Shown here: piece by piece, positions 44,154 through 57,010 of the stretch
How positions within the stretch are numbered: the stretch's first letter is position 1
Layout: each line of letters begins with the position of its first letter
Assembly: GCF_000002995.4 (NCBI RefSeq)
Contig: NW_025062475.1
Location: forward strand, 7,506,187 to 7,570,186
Length of the DNA: 64,000 bases
Origin: Brugia malayi
Lineage: Eukaryota > Nematoda > Chromadorea > Rhabditida > Onchocercidae
Reading direction: 5' to 3'
Made by a program: the position numbers and the translations under genes
The notes under the pieces: generated by a model
Seen by the model: the letters and a program-made list of their open reading frames with translations, nothing else
What the model was told of the DNA's origin: nothing
Database searches by the model: none

Positions 44154-46351
44154 TTTATAATCTTAAGGTGTTTTGTACCGGTGCACTGCGTTTTGACTAT
44201 TTAGAGTTGTGTTCAGTAGTGGTGGTTGGTATCTTTTTTATTCTTGAGACATGTTCGAATTGTTGTTTTTTGTTAAGTTGCCTAAAACTTTTTGGTGCAT
44301 GCATACAAAGCTCATCAACTGCCACTCTGTGATTTTAGATGTGATTATTGTCTTTTGAATTGTTTGTGCGTCTTTCCTTTCGAATTTTTTTATCTTAATT
44401 TTTTGTATAGATAGCTTTGAAATAGCACATATTTATTGACCTTTTTTACATTTACCAACCCTTTTTGCCTCATTCGTAGAAGAGATTTCTGCAGCAAACA
44501 GTCCTAATGGTTCTGTTCATCATATCGAAACGGTTTTGATATCCCTCCCAAAAATTTGATGTTTTGGGTTGAAAGGCTGATATGCTTTTAGGAACTTTTT
44601 TGTTTTGATGACTATTCACTGTTTTTATTCTACTGCCCTATTCATGATTTTTTTGTTCTCGATATCCATTCCAAATTTTTCAATTCCAAAAAATGTTGAG
44701 ATCTTGATTTGTATTGGAAAACTAAGGTTAAAACCTATTGCTGTGCTGTGACGGAAGTATCTTTTATTATAGTATGGTATGTATCTTCTTACCTCTTACA
44801 GCATGTTAATAGTATTTTATGTTTTTTTGACGTTACTTATTGAAGAGAAATATTTCGTTGTGGAAAAAAAAAGCTACTCACGTTTATTTAAATTTTTAAA
44901 TTCCAATATTTTCTTTTTTTCAAGTTTAAAATTGAAATATGAGGCTAGGGCATATTTGTTTTTGTCAACATTTGGTTCTGTAAAGTATTTACATTTACCG
45001 GGTTTTCCCTCATATACTTCTGTGCCACTTGCTGCGTGTTATTTTCTCTTATTACTGGCTTCCTTTTTTTTATCAAATTGTTTTCTTAAATCTTTTAGAG
45101 TAAGTTTTAGGCATTTCCTTAATTCACAGTTTTGGAGACATTTAATTTTAAAATAGATTTAAAGCGAGCGCGAAAATACTTTATATTCTCGATTATTTTT
45201 TTTTTTTTTCTTTTTGGAGAGTGATTCACTGCATGGTACTCTTCAGCATCTCAAGTATACGATATCCGCAAATCGTTTCACGCTTGTTGAACATTCTGTT
45301 ATTAATTGTAGATGGTGGAATTTCAATTGGAGTTTTTAAACTGGTAATCTGTGCTAGGTGAAATTTTGTGTGCTGGTATTTATTCCTGTGAAACTTTCGG
45401 TTTTTTTTTTTTTGTTTCATTCTTTTAGTAATAATATTTTGTGCTGGGTTTAATGGTAAAAGTTGTTTTTCTTATTACACTTTATTGTACTTGTTAATTG
45501 TTGTCTTAATACATCAAAGAGTTTGTTTGCTTTCTCCGAATGAAATTGGATTTTTGTTTCGATAAAAGAAGGGAATTGAAGATCGGAAATACTTGAAATG
45601 TAGTAGAGATTATTTGAGTTTAATTAGGTTAAAAAATTTTTTGCTTACGATAAATAGTTTGCTGTTGTATAACTGACTGATTGGTTTTAAAGCATAATAT
45701 AGTTTGGAGATAGGTTTGAAGTCATACTCGTTTATGCTTGGGATTCAAGCTATTGCAAGGATATAGATGTGTTGGGATTTCTACGTTATTCAAGGTCTGT
45801 TTAAAATGCAGATGCAGTGAATACTGCCGGTGTTCAATTAGTGCTGGGAATGGGTATTATGAGTGAAGATATATTAATATTCAAGTGACCATTGGATTTT
45901 CGTTATTCTGGTATCATATTATATTACTTTATTTTTGCAAGGATAAGTGTGTGCATTATGGAAATTGTTCCAACTTCGGTATTTAATTTGGAGAACTTTT
46001 CAAGTTCTTTATAGATGGCATCGAAGTGTGCTTCACTATCATTTGAGGTAGGATGTTAAAAAATGGTCAAGAGCAATATGGATGCAAACTTCAATGACGA
46101 CGATTAAATTCATATATTGTGAGCATTTTGATATCTTATTTTTCAGGGTGTCTACTTACTGTTGTGGAGTATTTTGGTAATGATTGTAGTTTTAAATGCA
46201 TGTTCGATATTTAAAGAGAAGAATATTCAATGGTTAGTTTTCCTTACGAAGGTAAATGTTAAATGTTTAGTTGTACTTAAGAAGGGTTATGAATTGCTGG
46301 TACAGTTTTCATGGTCGTTTGTATTGAATCTTGATTCAATTACCTGTTATT
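44154..46351 (+). other. Gap between F-box gene and sqv-3, with orphan exon-like pieces
   Basis: Mostly T-rich sequence. At 46017-46049 a short ATG frame ends in a GTAGGA donor; at 46147-46251 a hydrophobic stretch (LLWSILVMIVVLNACSIF) sits between a TTTTTCAG acceptor and a GTAAAT donor in matching phase. Together they look like a start plus signal anchor, but the phase does not join cleanly to the first recognised sqv-3 exon. They may be alternative 5' exons or chance. A 125-residue open frame at 44779-45156 has no domain. Confidence 0.4.
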
Positions 46352-47866
46352 TGTTTTTAAGTTGTGTGGAAAGGGGGATCTGTGAAGAAGCCTTTGACTT
46401 GGGTCTGTATCATCTGTGTGGCACTTTTTGTGATGTTCATAATCAAAAGTTGGAAGAATTACGTTGATTCAGATTATCAGCTTTTCCACTGGTAAGTTTT
46501 ATTGTATTGCACTAGTATAAATTGATTATGGCATAAATCACTTCGTTATGGAATCAGTGAGCTCAGAAATCAAGGTTTAGTATATGGCTTAGTATTGAAT
46601 AATTTTTTTGGTCTATTCAGGCATGCATCACTTACAACTATTATTCCAACTCACATGTTATGCGTGTTGGTGCCATATCGTGACCGTGAGGCGGAACTAC
46701 GAATATTCGTCTCTTATATAGCAGATTTTCTCAATAAACAAAATGTTCTTCATAAGATAATTGTTTTAAACCAGACGGATGCATTAAGGTTTAATCGAGC
46801 ATCGCTGATTAATGTTGGGTGGTATGAAGCAGATCGAGTAAATTATACATTATTCCTACTCTTTTTAATATTTCGTATCTTGACAGAAAACATGGACGTT
46901 TTATTTAACAGAATACAAGTAAGGGCTATTTCTAAGTTCCAGGTTTCAGGGCTTTCTTTATTTTAGGTAGGATGTGATTACTTGGCTATGCATGATGTCG
47001 ATCTTTTACCTTTAAATCCACAATTAGATTATTCATATCCAGGAAAAGGTATCATTCGACATATATCTTCCCCAGAATATCATCCAAAGTAATATCTTAT
47101 ACATTTTTTTCTTTGACAAAGGAATATGCCTTAGGTCTTTCCACTTTTTATTTCATTATTCTTTCATTCACAGGTATAATTACACGAAATTTGTTGGTGG
47201 TATTTTACTTTTGACAATGTCTGATTATAAGGTAGTGAATGGCATGTCAAATAAGTACTGGGGATGGGGTCTTGAAGACGACGAATTTTATCTTCGTTTA
47301 AGGTATGTTTAATGTGTGCATTTGGTAATGAGTTTAATTATAAAGAAAATAGCAGGGCAAGTGTTATAAAAAAAAAGGAAGAGCAGTATCGAATAGAATA
47401 TTTTTGATGGAAGATGGCAATCTGAATTTTTGAAAAAATGTTTGAATTTCTTGAATAAAGACAGCTTTAAGAGATGCAAATTTGCTGTCATCTATGCAAA
47501 GACCGATGAATTTAACTACAAACCGTTCCAATACTTTTCGTCACATACACGATCCAAAAATGCGAAAGAGAGATTTCAAAAAATACGGGAATCAAAAGCA
47601 GATAAGCTTTAACTACATTATTCTAAGAATCCTCGAGAGGATTACTCTCTGTCTCTTTGTTGTTTTTTTGTTACCAAATGCAATTTAAGTAAATAGCTAC
47701 AGGTTTTTAGATGGCTCACAAAAGAGACCGAACTAGCGGTTTGAATTCCGTAAAATATCATATTGTTGGACGAAATTTGCTCAATTTTCGAAAAAAACTG
47801 GTGGTTTCTGTGCTCAATATTGAATTGGAATGTGACTTGAAATGGACTAACTATTGCAGACCATAA
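46352..47866 (+). CDS. sqv-3: Galactosyltransferase I, SQV-3 / B4GALT7
   Basis: Adds the first galactose to xylose in the GAG-protein linker tetrasaccharide (Golgi). Exons: about 46352-46491 (5' end unresolved), 46621-46837, 46967-47088, 47174-47302, 47472-47601, 47711-47866. The first piece encodes a type II anchor ([18 protein letters not shown]) but no suitable ATG in frame. Catalytic features: [20 protein letters not shown], metal-binding DVD in [36 protein letters not shown], then [14 protein letters not shown] and a C-terminal [12 protein letters not shown]. The last intron (47602-47710) runs AT to AG: the exon ends CAG followed by ATAAGC, and TTTTTAG precedes the final exon. Joined there, QKQ...[14 protein letters not shown] aligns without a gap to the human enzyme as I remember it. 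Read-through would stop at 47686-47688 and lose the conserved C-terminus. Confidence 0.92.
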
Positions 47867-48999
47867 CAGAGTGTTCTTAAATTGTTTCTTCCCTTTAATA
47901 TCATTTTACCTTTAGATTCTTATGAATTTTTTTTCTAAAGATTTTCACTTGCGATTTCTGTACAATTTGAATATACTGATAATTCTATTACAAAATGCTA
48001 ATTGGAAATTTGTCTTTTTTCGCTAATTTTCATTCATTATTGTATTCAGCTATTCTTCCATTGCGAAAACTATTGGAAAGTGAAAATAGGCAGTTTGCAA
48101 TTTTGGTTTAGATAGAATAGCTTTAGAAATTTTACTATCATGAATTGTGAGATGTTAAGTAATCCAAATGGGTTGTAGTGATCTGATGTAGAATACGTTT
48201 TTAAAAATTTGAGACTACTAGGCATATTTTTTAAGGCAATGCTCAGTGTAAAAATTAATTTCATTTTATGAAGTTTCTTCGAATATTGAATCTATCATGT
48301 AATATCCTAAGACAGTCTAGAAGTTTGGCGAGGAAAGACAGTTCTTTTGTAATTTTTGTCCAAATTTGATTAAGTTATGCTTTTACCTGTTTTTAAAATT
48401 TGTTCTGAATTGCTTGGTGGTTTTTCTATGATGTGAAAAACTAAAATTTATTTTAAACTGACTTCTTGAAAATTATTATATAGGTCGTATTGCAGGAAAA
48501 TTCACAACAATAAAACTGGCAGTTTCATAGAGAGATTGTCTGTTGTTGTACACATTGCATCACTTAAGTATAATTCCTTCATTATCTTTCAAAAAGTATT
48601 TAGGTCCGTTTTATTGTAAAATTCCTTATTTATGCCCGTTTCGCAGTAGCAAATTTATTTCCTTTTTTAACTATCTTTTCGATATTACGAATGTATTGCT
48701 TTGTTAAATTATAAATTTTGACTGTTTTGAACTAAACCTTCTGTTATTTTTTGTTGGATTTTATTCGCAGAGTTATATCGTAAGTTTTTAATACAAGAAA
48801 TGATATCTTTACTTTGATTTTTTTAATATTTTTGATGTGGAACAGAATATTCTCCCATTTAGATTTACGATTTCTGTGATGATACTGGAGATACATGTTC
48901 ATATTGGTTGTATTTGGGGCAGCTGCGGTCTGATGTGTTGAAATTTTCTTAAAGTTGTTTTGGATGAATTTTACTTCTGATTCCATTTGTTTTACAGTT
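47867..48999 (+). other. Gap between sqv-3 and mat-3
   Basis: 1.13 kb, T-rich, no supported exon. It ends in TTTACAG two bases before the mat-3 start codon. That is a typical place for a spliced-leader acceptor, so sqv-3 and mat-3 may be co-transcribed. Confidence 0.5.
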
Positions 49000-51900
49000 A
49001 TGAGTTTGGGAGTTGATGGTGTTGCCGTTTTAGCCGATCTTCATTGGCTTCTTAAAGAGTCCGAAATGAGATGTTTGGTAGATGCGGAGCAGTGGTGTGT
49101 TTGAATTTTCTGTTTTTAAGTGTAGTATTCAACATCTGTAACTTCTGTAATTTTACCAGTTTTACTTCCTGTCCTGTCAGTTTGTGAAGAGCAAACAAAA
49201 TATCAAGAAGCAGGCAGCAGAATTTAATGGTTTCAGGGTTAGCGAAATGCTATTTTATGCTAATGAGGACTGGCACAATTTCTATGCGAACCATAAGTCG
49301 GCACAACCAGAAACAGCAGAAATGGATTACAACACAATCGAGCCACATGTGGCTAAAGTTGCTGCTTTTGGTTCGTTTTTGTGATATAGAGGAATCCAAA
49401 TAATATGATGAAAATCCAAATAAGAAGTTTTGCATAAAATATGTTCAACAGTAGTGGCGCAGAAGATCATTCCCCTTAAAGGAATCTTTGATGTTAGCTC
49501 CCTAGATATAAATTTTAGTCCATGTTTCAGCTATTTTCTCAATGAATGTTTCTCCAAGTTTTATGCGATCTCCAATCTGCTTTAAATTAGAAAACGATTT
49601 AGTTAAAAAATTAACCTAGTAACTATTAGTTTTACTCAAAAAACACTTAGTCCAGCTGTAAACCCATTAATAATTCTCAAAATCACTAAACTTTTTATAG
49701 GTAGAGCTTTAATTAAAAAACGTGAATTTTATCGAGCTGCTTATTTCTTGAAACAGATAAAAGATGAGTCATCATATGATCGTTTCATGTATTATTGGGC
49801 AAGATATTTGGTTAGCGATTTGCTATCTCGTTTTTTAACTTATAAATGCCTTTTGATTAAAAATTCACATATTTATTACGATAGGGTTTTTGGTACATCG
49901 GAAAATGTGGAAAAATACAGTTCGGAAATAGTAGTTTCTGAAGGTATTTTGCATGTTACATTTCATTATTCAAAAATGGCCTTCTCTGTTGTTGATAACT
50001 ACTCTTAGCTAGACATTTGTAAAAGTAAATGCTTCATTTTGTTTCACTCTTTGTTATTGATTAAAATGAAAATGTTTGGCATTTCTGTAGCACTTATTTT
50101 CACACTGCTTATATTTGTTAGCATTACTAAATTATGCTTATACAAAAACAGGCATATGAATATAATCGACTTGAAACTGAGGCAGATTCAATTAGTCGAA
50201 TGGAGTATGATGATTCTGAACTCAAGGAACTTCATAATGAACTTTGCTTGCTTGGTAGTGATCATCCGGAATATTTCGATGCGTTTCTTCTGTATATGTT
50301 AGTGCACTTTCTCATAACGAAATTGTGATATTAACGTAGTCATTTTAAGACAGTTCTGACCTTCATATTAATCGAATAAAAACTAGTATTTGTGATAATT
50401 CAAGCATCCGAAATAAGAGACAACGTTTATAGTCTTGCAAAGGTGCGTTGCAGTCTGAAATTGAAGGTAGGAGCAAAGGAAGCATTTCTTGAGTCTATAT
50501 CGTTGAATCGAGCTATGTGGCCTTCGTGGGAGGAGTTGATTATGCTCGTAGATTCCGTGGATGAGGTAAGGTGAATTCCGGCAAAGTAATGTGTTTTACT
50601 CAAGCAATTTTCATTGACAGTATATGTTAGGATTTTAATTATTTTTTCCTTGAACTAACAGTTAGTTCGAAACTTTAGTTTTCATACTTGTATTTGATTT
50701 AGAACAAGTTGTTTATTCTTATTTTAAAATATATTTATATATTTAATCAGTACTGTTGCAGGCTGAAATAGAAGCGTACTCTGCTGGTGGACACTGGATG
50801 TATCAGTTTTTCAGAGCTGCTGTGCTTTCCCGATTTCAGTTGCATAAAAATGCGTTGGAACAGTATGAAAAGTTGAGCGAATGCGGTTTCCCAAATATGC
50901 CTTACATTATGAACCAAGCTGCTGCTTCGTTAAATAATATGCAAGGTCATCAACTTGTCTATTTCCTTAAAAAATGTTATTAAATAGTTTTATTATTTGT
51001 AATATTTTTTGTAATTTTTAATTCAGAACATGATATGGCGTTGGAATTTTTCAAAAAAGTGCGTAAACTTGATCCCTATCGCGTGGAACAGATGCATCTA
51101 TTTTCTGACTCTCTGTATGTTCGAGTAAGTCGGTCTTTGATTCAAATTAATTCTTAAAATTTATAAGTAGAAAAAAATATTTCGAAGTTCAGCTTTGAGT
51201 TGTTTATCAGTGTTCTAGCTTCTAGCTTTTCAATTCTTTCAGAGCGCTCGTTCAGATTTGGCAGACCTTGCCCATACTTTTTTTAAAACACATAAATTCT
51301 GCTGGGAAACGTGTTGTATAATAGGTAAGTCTTCCATTACTGTAAAACATAATGAAGTAAAATTTTAATATAAAGATTTGATATAAGGTTTTGTTCAAAA
51401 TAATTGAAATCAGTCCTTTACTAGACCAATATTCCTTTTAATATTTAAGAACATCTTATTATTTAGGAAACTGATTTTCAGCCAATTACTATAGTTTGAG
51501 AGGTGAGCATGAGAAAGCAGTTGTTTTCCTGCAGCGCTCACTCAAACTCAACCCTAACAATGCAGCAGCTTGGACATTAATCGGTCATGAGTTCATGGAG
51601 CAAAAAAATAATCCAGCTGCATGCCTTGCATATCGGAAAGCAATCGGTATCTTTGCTATATATATATTGCATTTCACATACTGGAATTTGTTGAAATTTG
51701 AAGTTATACTGAATTCTGAAACACAGACCACTGGAACACATTCGCTTCTACTTGCTGCTATACAGCAAGAATTAATAGTAAAAATGTAATCTGCTTTAAT
51801 AGGATGTGAAAATATATATGTTGCAATAGTAGCTAATTTGAATGATGTCGTTTACATTAAGATAAGTTTAGAAGCTGATTCACATGATTATCGTGGTTGG

Positions 51901-53135
51901 TATGGTTTGGGTCAGCTTTACGATATACTAAAAATGCCTTCATATTCACTTTATTACTACCAACAAGCTCACAAATGCAAGTAAGAATAACTTCATAACG
52001 TTACTAACAAATCAAGATATAATTGTTGAAGATAAAATTTGTTTCAAAATTTTTGTGCTTTTGAGATTGTTAGTATAGTGAATTTTTTTTGAATAGTAGA
52101 GGTTGAGCCAAGCACGTAAAACTTGAGAATGTTCAGTTTCTATGATCTATGAATTTCAATATACTACTTTACAGACCGGATGACTCGCGTATGTTAGTTG
52201 CACTGGGTGAAGTTTATATTCGACTTAATCAAATTCCTGATGCTCAGAAATGTTTCCTGAAAGCATATAAGGTTGGAGATGTCGAGGGAACTGCGCTTAT
52301 GCTGCTTGGAAAGTGATAAATATTTATCTTTTTTTTGTGTTTTTTTTTTTTGTATTTTCAGCCATTATTTATACTTAAATGTGTGGTATGACTTTAGTTC
52401 ATTTCATTTCTGCTTTAGACTTTATGCAAAATGTAACGACAATGACCAGGCCGCATTAATCTACGAAAAATATTTGGATGTTTATGGCGAAGAATTCGTA
52501 AGTTTCACAGTGTTCGTGCTAAAAAACATTTCATTCAGCGCATAAAATTTATTTTAGATGGACGATTTAAATAATATCGCAACATGTTGTTCTTTTCTTG
52601 CCAAATATTATCTGAAGAAGGGCGATCTGGATACAGCTACTCCGTTTGCACAACGTTGCTTAGAATATGACACCGTATGTTTGCTTTACATAGAATATGC
52701 CTAGTTGGAGATTTGGAAACAATATTCATGTCAGTTTATTGTTACAATTAATCATTCATTTCTAGACAAAGGAAGAAGGACGAAATACATTGCGCCAAAT
52801 AAGTCAACTTCATCATCGGCACAGCGTATTGCCTGAAACGCTTGTAGCTGCATCGAATGCAACATCGATAGTAACCATGCATCCTGGGAATGTTTTACCT
52901 CCGGGGAGTTCAACGTACGATGTTTTACCGAATTAATAGCTGGATTTGTAACGAGTAGACAGTGAAAGTTTCCATTTTGATCATTTAGAACAGACTTTCA
53001 TAATACATTACTGTTTGTTATAGTCCCCTTCATAGTTTTCGGACACCAACGATCGAAGAAGGCGAAGCTGAAATGGTAATCTCATCCGATGCATCCGATG
53101 TTTCCGACGAATCATCTTTGAATGCTTCATATTAA
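49000..53135 (+). CDS. mat-3: Anaphase-promoting complex subunit CDC23/APC8
   Basis: TPR scaffold subunit of the APC/C ubiquitin ligase, needed for metaphase-anaphase transition and meiosis. Exons: 49000-49098, 49181-49370, 49701-49810, 50152-50297, 50418-50565, 50762-50945, 51027-51124, 51243-51324, 51482-51646, 51872-51980, 52175-52312, 52419-52497, 52558-52674, 52766-52914, 53024-53135; phases agree, giving 641 aa. The N-terminal helical region contains FYRAAYFLKQIKDES and FMYYWARYL. TPR repeats fill about residues 290-560 (ANYYSLRGEHEKAVVFLQRS, NNAAAWTLIGHEFMEQKN, DYRGWYGLGQLYDILKMPSY, DSRMLVALGEVYIRLNQ). The C-terminus is Ser/Glu/Asp-rich (EEGEAEM, SDVSDESS), probably a regulatory tail. 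The acceptor at 50418 is weak and chosen by phase, and the second exon may start at 49160. The 3' end converges on YJU2 with a 510-base gap. Confidence 0.95.
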
Positions 53136-53645
53136 AACTTGTCACTAAGAGTTTATAGGTCTTTTCAAAAGTTCAATTCCTAAGAAACTGTACTTATTTC
53201 TTGAGCAATACTTTAAGCTCCGCTAGAACTCAACTGTGATTTAGTTAACATTAATTTTACCCTCTCAGAAAGCATCGAATTTCTTTGCATTTGGTTAAAA
53301 AACTGAAGTGAATTTTACTTCGCTGATCAAAATCTTCTCAGTTCTTTGCTTTCCCCAGAATTTATCCTTAGGTTTAAGGTACACTACTTTTACAATCAAC
53401 TTAAAACCAAGTTGACTGTAAAAGTTAAAAGCTCAAAATCCATTACTTCTTTATATTAGTTTCTTTCATCAAGACAACTAATTCAGCTGCGCCAGTTTCT
53501 GCAAGGATGAAAACTCTCCTCCATACAACTGTTTCTACTCTGTTTACTTTTCATTCCTTACTTAAAGTAAAACTAACCAGTTCCTTTGGGTTTAAAATGC
53601 CAAAAATCTATTTCTGAATAAGTGTTTATCGCAGTTTTATAAGAA
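53136..53645. other. Convergent gap mat-3 / YJU2
   Basis: 510 bases between convergent 3' ends; should hold both polyadenylation sites. Around 53340-53430 there are AAGT/ACTT-rich complementary stretches (for example a short inverted repeat near 53394-53421) but no gene. Confidence 0.5.
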
Positions 53646-55612
53646 TTAATCACTACTAGAATCACTACAGTAATCAGCCAAGCCTTGAAGGGCAGACAAT
53701 GTTGATGTTGGTGAAATAGGTTGTGATTCCCTATTATGTGTTTCAAATTGTTTTGACGTGGAATGTTCTTGTGAATTTTCAGGACTGTTAGTTGCATCTT
53801 GAATTTCTGTTTTTATAATCACCGGCTTATTTTTTTTCATTTGTTTCTTAACAGCAACAATTCTTGATAAAAGTTCCCTTTGCGATGTTCGTTTATGTGC
53901 CACCATAACACCTTGTCTTGGTGGACCTGGTCTCAGATTCATTACGTCAGTAGACGAACAGCTTGGTTTTTGGTCTTCATCCACAGGCTCATGCTTTATT
54001 TCTAATTTCGCATGAACTGATGAATCCATATTTTTGTTTTCATCGTCCAGTATTCGTTTAATAATTTTGCCGTCTTCCGTTCTTCCGTATAATTTCTGGA
54101 TGAATTTTTCATCTTCTTCCTGCAGCCGTAAAGCCTGGAACAAAATCACCTTACCTAAAAATGTTACGACAGGGAATGCATAAATATGTCATTGCTAGCG
54201 TCAAAATAACTCGATTAATGAATATAAATCCAACTCACTTCTGCTTGAGTTCCGTCTAAATTTTGAAAGTACTGGTCTGGGCCAAACGTTTCATGTCGCC
54301 GATTTGTCTCTTGTAATTCCTCTAATTTACCTGAAAATTAACCATTTTTAGTTCACAAGAAGTAATAGTTTGTATTAGTAATGCATTTCTATCAACGATA
54401 ATGACCAACCACAATTTGTTTGAGAAGCAGTGTACTTCTTTTAATAATTTAGTATGCGCGGTCAAGTGAAGTATCAATAACAGAGCACTCAAAAGATCAA
54501 CAGTTATTAATGGAAAGTGGAAAAGGTACTTATTAGAGTATCACAGTAAATATCATCGGTATTAATTCCTTTATTTACCTAATGCTTCCATTTCGGCTCG
54601 GCTCATTTTTGTTCTTTTTTCAAGCATTTTCATGGGGTCCTTCTTTTCTTCCTCCTCTTTCGTTTCTTTTGCTTTTTCCTCCTGCTGATACAACTTGAAG
54701 GCTTCGAAAAGACGAGTTGCTCCATGCTCTTGCTGATAGTCACAATTTTCCAAATCCGTCTTAAATGTTATTTCGGCTAAACAGTTTGGACATCTGTAAG
54801 GTCGCAATATGTAGGTCACAGATTTTGGAACAAAAGGAATTTGAGAAACTAAATAGAAAATGAAGTCACTCAGAAGAACGAACCGAAAATAAAACCGGAA
54901 GATTTTCAGCCCCAAATAAGTTTCACCTTCCGCTGTCTCACGTCTCATGTTAAACTTTTTCCCCTGAAATTGAGTGAAAATTAAAAAACTTCAAAAGTAG
55001 AGTTACAATTCTTATATTCCGTTCTCTTTATGTTGCTTTACACAGTACCTGTGCTCTTTATTCACAGAGCTTAGCGGTCATGTAGAATTAAATGAAGATC
55101 GACTTGTGCTTCCAATTCACATGATTATCATCGAAAAAAAATCACAAAGAGACTTGAGAATGGAACAAATGTACCTTATATATGTATTCATGGCAAGTGT
55201 CACATTGCATATTATAAGGAGCCATAACACGCTGTACAAACTGTCTATTACGCTGTCCTTTAGCTCTTGGGATTTTCGAGGGGTCAAAGTCCGGCGGATA
55301 ATACTTCTGCAAAATTTTACTTCTTTGAAACGACAAACTTATACATAAATGATTCAGTGTTTCACGACCTGGTAAAGTAGCTCATTTGTATATATCATTT
55401 TAAATTTATAGAGTTACTGCTAGATTTCCTTAATCGCGCTTATCCTTTTTCTTTGTTCTAAACGAAAAATATGGCAATAGCAACATGGAGAAATCTTTGT
55501 ACTGGTCTCATTGAAGGGCCTTGTTACATATAGATTTGATTATAAAATGAAGTCTAAAATTAAATTACAGTGCAAAACTAACCTGGAAAACCTTCCGTTC
55601 AGTGCCCGTCAT
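53646..55612 (-). CDS. YJU2: Pre-mRNA splicing factor YJU2 (CCDC94/CWC16)
   Basis: Spliceosome component that promotes the first catalytic step after Prp2 action; nuclear. Exons: 55612-55583, 55306-55175, 54963-54884, 54793-54579, 54330-54239, 54134-53646, all in phase, giving 345 aa. The first exon encodes only [10 protein letters not shown] and was found by matching the family start; it joins [20 protein letters not shown]. Zinc-binding cysteines: Cys45/Cys48 (CDTC) and Cys82/Cys85 (CPNC). Family signatures include [41 protein letters not shown] and [12 protein letters not shown] Lys/Glu-rich coiled region follows (about 120-150). The C-terminal half is disordered, with QREL and a Ser/Asp tail (YCSDSSSD). 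The open frame that seems to start upstream of KYYPP with a TTG is intron read-through. Confidence 0.96.
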
Positions 55613-56607
55613 GTCCAATTAATTATTCAGTCCTCACACATGCATTTATCACAAACGAAAATAGACAAAAGCATATCCGAATGGCGGTCCGTTAAATAAA
55701 CGAACCCTCCAAATGATACAGGCTTTTTCACAGGATAGTTCGTCCCTTCACCGGAGCTTCCATGTTTCAAATAGGGTCGCAGTTGAATGTAGTGGCAAAA
55801 TAGTTATACTGAAAGAGAGCAAAGGGGAAAGAACAATAAGTTTTAGGGACCATTAATTTTAAGGTTGGAAAGTCCTTAATATTAATGAGAAGAATTTACA
55901 AACTAACAAGTAGTAATAAAATAATTGGAAACTGAATACAATGTATTTAACAGTCAAAATAAATTTAAATATTGGTCAACCTGATGAATGGTCACTTGCA
56001 GTAGTAATCTCATTCAAAAAGTTTCTTGTCATCGAAGTTGATGCTGTAGCTGGAGAACTGTATTAATTAATGCTCATTGTGTCCTTTAAGTAATGACAGT
56101 ACTGACCTGAATTAAAAAATAACCACCTATAAAAGAAAGTTAACATTACAGAACAAAGCTATTTGAAAAGATTTCGAGTTTTTTTAGGAATGAGTGTGAT
56201 CAATTACGATCGGAGCTATTGAAGAATACAAATAGATTACTTTAAATTTTTCGCATTGTCAGAAAACCACTGGTTAGCGAACTTCGTGACTTCCGAATTA
56301 TACGAAAAAAAGCTTTGCAAAAGTATCTTTTCCATATCTGTATAGAGCAGTAATTATCACTTTTAAAAAGAATATCAACAATTGGCATAAGTGGTTATGC
56401 AAATGATTACAGGACTTGTTAGAATTGTTGGAGCAATTTGTTGGAGCATTCCATGATTGTGTACAAATCTGTTATTTAAAATTCTTTGTTATCATTTCTA
56501 TTGAATGGTAAAACTGAAACATCATGAGTCTGCCGACCTAACGTTTGTTTAGCATATTTTACTTTTAGAATGTAGCTTTTCTACTGCTATAGTGAGTTCT
56601 AGGTTCC

Positions 56608-57010
56608 ATTATTAAATTAAAAAAGTGTGTAAAAAAAATAATAACAATAAACATTCTAAATAAATGTGGATGAAATGCAGAACAGAGATGTTAATTGAAT
56701 GCGCTGTTGAGGAATTATCAACCTGGTAGACAGTGTAATAATTTTTTAAATCGTTAAACTCAATTCATGAAGCGAATACTTTCAGCGTTCCTTGTTATCA
56801 ATTTATATGTTTATAAGTTCTAAGGTAGACTTCGCTTATTGTATAATAATGAAATCCTGAAATAAAATTAAGTTAATATAAAATTCCATTGCTTAGCAGC
56901 TGTTAGTTTACAGTTACCGATGTCATTTTAAATAAATCAACTAGTAAAATCGTATATGAATATTTGTTATACTGCATAATTATTAAATTAAAAAAGTGTG
57001 TAAAAAAATA
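56608..57010. repeat. Direct repeat of about 30 bases, two copies
   Basis: Nearly identical AT-rich copies at 56608-56640 and 56979-57010, both with AAAAAAGTGTGTAAAAAAA. Begin points are 371 bases apart. No terminal inverted repeats are visible. Confidence 0.75.

Noticed and set aside
44779..45156. 125-residue open frame on the + strand
   Set aside because: Phe/Leu/Ser-rich translation of T-rich DNA, no domain, no splice context; probably 3' flank of the F-box gene.
55307..55336. TTG-initiated N-terminus MSFQRSKIL for YJU2
   Set aside because: These bases end in TTTTGCAG, an acceptor; a true ATG exon at 55612-55583 joins in phase and matches the family start.
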